Assembly (NCBI GenBank): GCA_030623035.1
Contig: JAUXFK010000087.1
Span: 1-10,630 of the forward strand
Reading direction: 5' to 3'
From: Deltaproteobacteria bacterium
Lineage (GTDB): Bacteria > Desulfobacterota > UBA8473
DNA length: 10,630 nucleotides
This document shows, piece after piece, positions 6,155 to 10,630 of this stretch. The first letter of the stretch is position 1; each line of letters opens with the position of its first letter. The notes beneath the pieces are model-generated. The model saw nothing but the letters and a program-made list of their open reading frames with translations, did not search any database and was not told where the DNA came from. The position numbers and the translations under genes are program-made.

Positions 6155-6756
6155 TTGCTCATATTCGTGGAAAATTAGCCCATAAATCCCTCGACTATCT
6201 GATCGTTGATGTGAACGGTGTAGGTTATAAAATCCATACCCCCCTTTCTACCTTTTATCGACTTCCAGATACCGATAGTAGCATTAAATTAAACACATAC
6301 ACCCATGTGAGAGAAGACCTGCTTCAACTCTATGGTTTTCTTACCACCCAGGAGAGGGATCTCTTTCAACTCCTTATCGGTGTCTCTGGTATTGGCCCTA
6401 AATTAGCGATCAATATCCTATCGGGGATTCCTTGCAATGCTCTTTGTCAGGCATTATCAGAAGGGGATGCAAAGAAGTTGAGTTCAACTCCGGGGGTTGG
6501 GAAAAAAACTGCGCAGAGAATGGTATTAGAGCTTAGGGACAAAATTGGAGGAATACCCTTGCCTGATGAACCTCCAATCATTAAAAAAGGAGCCCAGGAA
6601 GAGATAGAAAGAGACCTTATCTTTGCACTCATCAATCTCGGTTATAAGAAGGCTGTAGCAGAAAGAGCTCTAAAAGAGGCCAAAGAAACAATGAAGGTGG
6701 ATACTTATGTTATTGAAGATCTTTTAAAAGAAGCCTTACGGGTTTTATCAAGTTAG
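6151..6756 (+). CDS. ruvA: Holliday junction branch migration complex subunit RuvA
   Basis: Tetrameric junction-binding protein that loads the RuvB motors. At 201 aa it has all three domains: the N-terminal OB-fold (1-63, MIAHIRGKLAHKSLDYLIVDVNGVGY), two helix-hairpin-helix motifs (VSGIGPKLA at 78-86 and TPGVGKKTAQRMVLELRDK at 113-131), and after a linker the RuvB-binding domain III (about 150-201, with ALINLGYKKAVAERAL). The ATG overlaps the ruvC stop by 4 nt. Its stop codon TAG is unusual: T and A are the end of the 6-bp target duplication and G is the first base of an inserted MITE. The C-terminus EALRVLSS still looks like a natural RuvA end, so function is probably intact. Confidence 0.96.
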   Translation: MIAHIRGKLAHKSLDYLIVDVNGVGYKIHTPLSTFYRLPDTDSSIKLNTYTHVREDLLQLYGFLTTQERDLFQLLIGVSGIGPKLAINILSGIPCNALCQALSEGDAKKLSSTPGVGKKTAQRMVLELRDKIGGIPLPDEPPIIKKGAQEEIERDLIFALINLGYKKAVAERALKEAKETMKVDTYVIEDLLKEALRVLSS

Positions 6757-6910
6757 TGTCCATCCAGAAATGAGCAATTTTGTTCAAGGTTAAGGAAGGC
6801 GAAGATTTTAACCACAGGAATATATTGACATGTAGGAGCACATTGCGATGTGCCCTTACATCTGAGCCTGACACAGAGATTGGGCAAAAGTGCCATTTAT
6901 GGATGGGCAC
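6756..6910 (+). mobile_element. MITE-like element, copy B (155 bp), inserted between ruvA and ruvB
   Basis: It begins GTGTCCATCC and ends GGATGGGCAC, with imperfect inverted ends extending to about 31 bp. AAGTTA flanks both sides directly (6750-6755 and 6911-6916), a 6-bp target duplication of the same size as copy A. The outer arms match the reverse complement of copy A closely, but the central 16 bp of copy A are replaced by 29 bp here that form a separate hairpin. No ORF encodes a transposase. The insertion separates ruvA from ruvB by 184 bp and would place a long hairpin in the mRNA. Confidence 0.88.
6831..6860 (+). repeat. Short palindromic hairpin nested in MITE copy B
   Basis: TGTAGGAGCACAT (6831-6843), loop TGCG (6844-6847), and ATGTGCCCTTACA (6848-6860) form a 13-bp stem with one G·T pair and one A·C mismatch. 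Copy A of the MITE has an unrelated centre at this point. The sequence resembles the short GC-rich palindromes (TGTAGGGGCA type) scattered in many bacterial genomes, a resemblance from memory only. Confidence 0.65.
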
Positions 6911-6940
6911 AAGTTATCTTTATAAAAAAACGGGTACTTT

Positions 6941-7960
6941 ATGTCTAAAGAAGACATCAAATCTCAAAGCAGTGAAGAGGATCTCTATTACGAAACAAGC
7001 CTTCGGCCAAAAGAGTTGGATGAATACATAGGACAGGAGAAGATCAAGGAGAACCTCAGGGTATTTATAGAAGCAGCCAAAGCGAGGGGTGAGGCCTTAG
7101 ATCATGTGTTGTTTTACGGCCCTCCAGGGCTTGGCAAAACGACGCTTGCTTATATCCTCTCTCAAGAATTGAAGGTGAATATCAAAGCCACTTCCGGTCC
7201 TGTAATTGAACGACCGGGAGACCTTGCAGCTATTCTTACCAATCTTCAACAACAGGATGTTCTATTTGTTGATGAGATCCACCGCCTGAACCATGTGGTG
7301 GAAGAGATTCTTTACCCTGCCATGGAAGACTTTAATCTGGACATAATTATCGGTCAGGGGCCAAGTGCCAGATCTATTAAGTTAGACATCCCCAGATTTA
7401 CCCTGGTAGGTGCAACTACCAGGGCGGGTTTACTTACATCACCTCTGAGGGATCGATTTGGGGTAGTTGCAAGGCTTGATTTTTATCTACCTGATGAACT
7501 GCATACGATTGTTACTCGATCCGCTAACATATTACATATTAAGATTGAACCTGACGGTGCTATGGAGATAGCGAAAAGGTCCAGAGGTACCCCAAGGATA
7601 GCCAACCGTATATTGAGAAGGGTTAGAGACTATGCTGAGGTAAGGGCAGATGGCGTGATTACGAAGGAAGTGGCAAAAGATGCCCTTAAAATGCTGGATG
7701 TAGATAACAAAGGGTTGGATAAGATGGATAGAAAGATCCTTTTAACTATAATAGACAAGTTTGACGGGGGACCTGTAGGAATTGGTTCTCTATCCGTTGC
7801 TGTTAATGAAGAAAAAGACAACATTGAGGATGTCTACGAACCTTTCTTAATACAAGAGGGATACCTCTCCCGCACATCCAGAGGAAGAGTGGCTACGAAA
7901 AAGGCATTTGACCATTTTGGAAGAGATTTAGACGATTCTTCACAGGGGAAATTATTCTAA
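6941..7960 (+). CDS. ruvB: Holliday junction branch migration ATPase RuvB
   Basis: Hexameric AAA+ motor that pulls DNA through the RuvA–junction complex. The 339-aa protein shows LRPKELDEYIGQEKIKENL (21-39), Walker A GPPGLGKTT (60-68), Walker B VLFVDEIHRL (107-116), sensor 1 GATTRAG (157-163), SPLRDRFG (167-174) with the arginine finger at Arg170, sensor 2 RGTPRIANR (215-223), and a C-terminal winged-helix domain (about 255-330, with GGPVGIGSL and EGYLSRTSRGRVAT). Nothing is missing. The start has only a weak upstream ACGGG; the MITE lies 30 nt before it, so coupling to ruvA is probably lost or reduced. Confidence 0.97.
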   Translation: MSKEDIKSQSSEEDLYYETSLRPKELDEYIGQEKIKENLRVFIEAAKARGEALDHVLFYGPPGLGKTTLAYILSQELKVNIKATSGPVIERPGDLAAILTNLQQQDVLFVDEIHRLNHVVEEILYPAMEDFNLDIIIGQGPSARSIKLDIPRFTLVGATTRAGLLTSPLRDRFGVVARLDFYLPDELHTIVTRSANILHIKIEPDGAMEIAKRSRGTPRIANRILRRVRDYAEVRADGVITKEVAKDALKMLDVDNKGLDKMDRKILLTIIDKFDGGPVGIGSLSVAVNEEKDNIEDVYEPFLIQEGYLSRTSRGRVATKKAFDHFGRDLDDSSQGKLF

Positions 7961-7976
7961 AGTTTTATACAAAAAC

Positions 7977-8015
7977 CCTTCCCTATGAAAAAGTTCTCTC
8001 AAAGAATAGGGGGGG
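7977..8015 (+). terminator. Possible hairpin after ruvB
   Basis: CCTTCCCTAT (7977-7986) can pair with ATAGGGGGGG (8006-8015), including two G·T pairs, around a 19-nt loop, 16 nt after the ruvB stop. No T run follows, so it is not a classical Rho-independent terminator. It could be an mRNA-end stabiliser or chance. Confidence 0.25.
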
Positions 8016-8052
8016 TATGGACAGAGGCCAGGCTTAAGGAGTCTTTTTAAAT

Positions 8053-8898
8053 ATGAAAAAACGCAAAAAAGTTGATTCAAGAGAAGTTGGTTTAGAGATC
8101 GCTTTGCTCTTAGGCAAACACTTTTTCAAAACAGAACATCTGCATTATGGGTATTGGACGAGCGATCTTGATATAGATCTTCTTAATTTGCCGCAAGCCC
8201 AGGAAAATCATTCTAATTTTATAATTTCTCATATTCCTGCGAAAACCAAAACTATTTTAGATGTTGGATGTGGTGTTGGCAGATTTGCCTTAAGATTAGC
8301 AAATATGGGATACCATGTGGATGGTGTTTCTCCGAGTCCTGCCTTCACTAAATATGCACGAGATCTATTGGAAGATAAAAGTCATATCTTTGAATGCAGC
8401 TTTGAGGAATTACAGACAGAAAATCGATATGATGTGATTTTGTTTAGCGAGAGTTTTCAATATGTTAATTTAAGGAAAGCATTCCAAAATACCCTTAAGT
8501 TCTTAAATGACGGTGGTTATATTTTAATATGTGACTTTTTCAAAACAGATGCAGATGGCAAGAGTGCTCTCAGGGGGGGACGCAAATTAACTAAATTTTA
8601 TGATATTATCTCCCAATATCCATTAAAACCTATTAAAGACATAGATATTACCAGAGAGACAGCTCCAAATCTAAAAATCGTAAATGATTTACTGACAAAT
8701 GTTGGGCATCCGATCTGGAATTTGATTATCCATCTTTTAAACAATAATTACCCCTTGTTTTCTAGGGGCTTACAATGGAAATATGGAAAGAGAATAGAGA
8801 AAATTAATCGAAAATATTTTAGCGGTGAAAGAAATGCTGAGAATTTTACAATTTTTAAGTCTTATCGACTTCTTCTTTATAAAAAAGTAAATCCATAA
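8053..8898 (+). CDS. Class I SAM-dependent methyltransferase, substrate unknown
   Basis: Predicted cytoplasmic methyltransferase of 281 aa. Motif I is TILDVGCGVGRFALRLA (67-83). An acidic-loop region follows (YHVDGVSPSP, 87-96), where the usual post-II acidic residue is less clear. Motif III-like YDVILFSESFQYV (126-138) and LKFLNDGGYILICDFF (148-163) complete the Rossmann fold. The segment EHLHYGYW (28-35) before motif I is typical of small-molecule and lipid methyltransferases of the tocopherol/cyclopropane-synthase-like branch, so a lipid, quinone or polyketide-type substrate is possible. The C-terminal 100 residues are basic and aromatic. The Shine-Dalgarno AAGGAG is 11 nt before the ATG. 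Base composition is AT-rich. It is separated from the kinase downstream by about 670 bp of repeat and transposase debris, so it may not share a pathway with it. Confidence 0.85.
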   Translation: MKKRKKVDSREVGLEIALLLGKHFFKTEHLHYGYWTSDLDIDLLNLPQAQENHSNFIISHIPAKTKTILDVGCGVGRFALRLANMGYHVDGVSPSPAFTKYARDLLEDKSHIFECSFEELQTENRYDVILFSESFQYVNLRKAFQNTLKFLNDGGYILICDFFKTDADGKSALRGGRKLTKFYDIISQYPLKPIKDIDITRETAPNLKIVNDLLTNVGHPIWNLIIHLLNNNYPLFSRGLQWKYGKRIEKINRKYFSGERNAENFTIFKSYRLLLYKKVNP

Positions 8899-8910
8899 AT
8901 CGTGAAAAAT

Positions 8911-9057
8911 CGTTACCACGAGTCTAAGCATCCACTTTATAAGCAATCTAACATTTTCCTATATAGTTCCTTTTACTCCAAAAAAGAATAATTTTAACTG
9001 TTTAGACAAATCATAAAATCTCAATAGCTCCTTAAGATGGCTAAACAATTGGTAACG
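8911..9057 (+). repeat. Inverted-repeat element, copy 2 (8996-9050), within wider inverted arms
   Basis: The core runs from AACTGTTTAG (8996) to GGCTAAACAATT (9039-9050). It shares with the copy at 3040 the left end and the right part TAGCTCCTTAAGATGGCTAAACAA, differing mainly by a shorter centre. An outer pair CGTTACCA (8911-8918) and TGGTAACG (9050-9057) is also perfectly inverted but far apart and may be chance. The remaining intergenic sequence (8899-9149) shows nothing else apart from the leader of the next ORF. Confidence 0.55.
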
Positions 9058-9149
9058 TTCAAAAGGTTGGGCAAAAAGTAAATTGAAAAAATCACAATCT
9101 CTCTTTAGGGTATATTTTGAGAAACAAAAACCTTTGAGGAGAGACAGTG

Positions 9150-9458
9150 ATGAAAAGATGCGTCAGTATAACATGTGATTTTGATCTGGCAATAGGGAAA
9201 GTGAATTTAGACGAGATTGTGTATCGATTGAAGGAGCTTAGGGATTCTCTGATGCTTCAGATGTTGAAAGAGATTCTTGTGGCATATGATGATTTGATAA
9301 TGGAACGGTTAACGCAGACAAAGGTTTATCCCAGCAAGATGAGGAAGGGACTGGGGCGCCATGTATGTAAGGATGATATAACTCCTCTAAGTCTATTTCA
9401 TTGTAATGTATACCGATCTCTCGAATCGAATGAGCAGCACTGTTTTAAGCGTATATAA
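9150..9458 (+). pseudogene. Probable N-terminal remnant of a transposase
   Basis: The open frame gives 102 aa (MKRCVSITCDFDLAIG...), with a good GAGGAG Shine-Dalgarno about 8 nt before the ATG. The first 75 or so residues read like a genuine coding sequence: a helical, charged stretch (NLDEIVYRLKELRDSLMLQMLKEILVAYDDLIMERL) and a basic end (KMRKGLGRHVCKDD). They resemble from memory the start of large insertion-sequence transposases with a 'KGLGRH' segment. After about residue 77 the sequence loses that character and ends. No downstream transposase body, catalytic DDE region or intact ends follow. The alternative is a small host protein of unknown role. No family is claimed. Confidence 0.4.
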
Positions 9459-9572
9459 AGATAGGCTATAGATTTCATCACGTATCAGATCCTTTTGCTT
9501 CCGATACAAGGGCAAATTCAAATAGTGTAATAATTTCGTTTATAAAAACATGTTTGCATAATGTGTCGATGA

Positions 9573-10262
9573 ATGTTTGAATCTTTAAGACTGTCCGATC
9601 TGCCTAAAAGGAGCCATGGTATCCTGAGGGGCCCCTCCTGTACAAAACCCACCATCTGGTTGGTGAAGGAGGCCGGAGCAAGGGCTGTTGTCAAGGACTA
9701 CAGCACCGGCAAACCTCTATATCGAAATATTATTGGCCGGTTTCTCGTATGGAGGGAAAGCAAGGCCTACAAAAGACTGCGAGGGCTTAGGGGTATTCCG
9801 ACGTTCTACCGGGTCATAGATGGGCTTGCTCTGGTAATAGAGGAAATACCAGGCAGAAGTCTGAAAAAACATGAAAAGGAATTGAAGCTCCCGAAGGCTT
9901 TTTTTGATGTATTGAAAGATATAGTCGACAATTTCCACAGGCGGGGGCTTGCTCACTGCGATTTAAAACATATACCCAATGTGTTACTGGGTAGCGACGG
10001 GCTCCCCTATGTTTTGGATTGGAATGCTTCTATTTCGGAGAAGGAATTCAGATTCTTCCCCCTGAATCTGATCTTTCGGAGATTCCTCTTGGACGATTAC
10101 ATGGCGATTATCAAATTGAAGTTGCAATATATACCCGAAACCGTGACCCCGGAGGAAAAACGACGTTATCACCATCGATGCCCTGTGGAAAAAGGTGTCA
10201 GGGCTATCAATTACAGACTGCGGAAAATTTTCAAAAACTCAAATAAGCCATCAGTTTATTAA
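9573..10262 (+). CDS. Lipopolysaccharide-kinase/RIO-like protein kinase-fold phosphotransferase
   Basis: A 229-aa compact kinase. Residues in order: the beta-3 Lys41 in AVVKDYS, a helix-C Glu62 in WRESKAYKRL, hinge-like ALVIEEIPGRSL (86-97), the catalytic loop AHCDLKHIPNVLL (127-139) with Asp130 and Asn136, and VLDWNASI (147-154) with Asp149 in place of DFG. The Asn is six rather than five residues after the Asp, as I recall for bacterial WaaP/KdkA/RIO1-like proteins with 'DLRHRRN' loops. A short basic C-terminus follows. The likely target is a sugar or lipid of the envelope, not proven. Start: ATG with poor Shine-Dalgarno. GC content is clearly higher than in the methyltransferase gene upstream. 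An ICMT-like gene follows after 120 bp in which I see no signal except its Shine-Dalgarno. Confidence 0.8.
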   Translation: MFESLRLSDLPKRSHGILRGPSCTKPTIWLVKEAGARAVVKDYSTGKPLYRNIIGRFLVWRESKAYKRLRGLRGIPTFYRVIDGLALVIEEIPGRSLKKHEKELKLPKAFFDVLKDIVDNFHRRGLAHCDLKHIPNVLLGSDGLPYVLDWNASISEKEFRFFPLNLIFRRFLLDDYMAIIKLKLQYIPETVTPEEKRRYHHRCPVEKGVRAINYRLRKIFKNSNKPSVY

Positions 10263-10382
10263 CCAATTGCTGGGAATCAATCCAGATGCTCCACTTAAGA
10301 GTTCCAACGTTTACATACTGATAACTTTTTCGAGGCACCTGTAGGACAGCGAACGAACCGGTAATAAGCAAAGGAAAACAAT

Positions 10383-10630
10383 ATGTTCAATAATGCAGTC
10401 AGTCGAGTCCACGATATTTTCAATAATAAAATTGTGAGGTCCTTTTTTCTAAGATTTCGTTATCCGATTTTCTTGATTGTTGCCATACTCTTAATAACGC
10501 AGATAAACCCTTCTTGGTTTTTGACCGGATTTATTGTGTGTCTGCTCGGTGAATCGATACAGATTTGGTGTTTCGCTTCTCTGGACAAAAATAGGACACT
10601 CGCCGTCAAAGGGCCCTACATATTTATTAG
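10383..10630 (+). CDS. ICMT/PEMT-like membrane methyltransferase, N-terminal part (runs off right edge)
   Basis: The 82 visible codons start MFNNAVSRVHDIFNNKIVRS. They contain two probable membrane helices (about RYPIFLIVAILLI, 26-38, and WFLTGFIVCLLGESIQIWCF, 45-64) and end SLDKNRTLAVKGPYIFI. The second helix with GE followed by 'L..KGPY.F.R' is the pattern that precedes RNPMYLG in isoprenylcysteine carboxyl methyltransferase and phospholipid methyltransferase relatives; the diagnostic part is beyond the edge. An AAAGGA Shine-Dalgarno lies about 8 nt before the ATG. It follows the kinase gene on the same strand and is probably cotranscribed. The substrate is unknown; bacterial members usually modify lipids or other membrane-bound small molecules. 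Confidence 0.65.
   Translation, partial: MFNNAVSRVHDIFNNKIVRSFFLRFRYPIFLIVAILLITQINPSWFLTGFIVCLLGESIQIWCFASLDKNRTLAVKGPYIFI

Noticed and set aside
6780..7031. Open frame of 83 codons across MITE copy B into ruvB
   Set aside because: It is the MITE arm plus the old ruvA frame and overlaps ruvB out of frame, with no family resemblance.
1..10630. tRNA, rRNA, CRISPR array or phage/defence genes
   Set aside because: No cloverleaf, ribosomal RNA, regularly spaced repeats or matching protein motifs were seen in the gaps or frames.

Overview
The window reads as an ordinary low-GC (about 40% by eye) bacterial chromosome segment carrying housekeeping genes, interrupted by short non-coding repeats. 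The left part, on the minus strand, is the conserved block rpmH–rnpA–yidD–yidC (yidC runs off the left edge). It covers ribosomal protein L34, the RNase P protein, and the two membrane-insertion proteins. A good sigma70-type promoter (TTGACA, 18 nt, TAGAAT) lies upstream of rpmH. No dnaA or convincing oriC sits next to rpmH. The periplasmic domain of YidC implies a Gram-negative type cell. The exact lineage cannot be fixed from sequence alone; a deltaproteobacterium-like, Nitrospirota-like or anammox-type planctomycete genome would all fit, and this is only a guess.

The middle holds a plus-strand acyl-CoA dehydrogenase that appears to lack the usual catalytic glutamate. Facing it is a minus-strand pair: nadA (quinolinate synthase) followed by a small four-cysteine protein. 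The nadA promoter region contains a perfect inverted repeat that could be an operator. Next comes a plus-strand yebC–ruvC–ruvA–ruvB cluster: a YebC/PmpR-family protein and the complete Holliday-junction branch-migration and resolution machinery. ruvC and ruvA overlap by 4 bases, but ruvA and ruvB are separated by a 155-bp inserted repeat.

The right part is accessory in character. It has an AT-rich class I SAM methyltransferase, a short ORF that looks like the front end of a broken transposase, a clearly more GC-rich lipopolysaccharide-kinase/RIO-like kinase, and the start of an ICMT/PEMT-like membrane methyltransferase that runs off the right edge. The kinase and membrane methyltransferase may work together on envelope lipid or glycan modification, but this is inference.

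The most notable non-genic content is two repeat families. One is a MITE-like element with GTGTCCAT ends and 6-bp target duplications. It occurs twice in opposite orientations (142 bp upstream of the acyl-CoA dehydrogenase and 155 bp between ruvA and ruvB). The second copy supplies the last base of the ruvA stop codon and has a different hairpin in its centre. The other family is a 55–64 bp inverted-repeat element with AACTGTTTAG ends, seen twice complete and once as a half copy beside an isolated end of the first family. I see no tRNA, rRNA, CRISPR array or phage gene, and no obvious new defence system.
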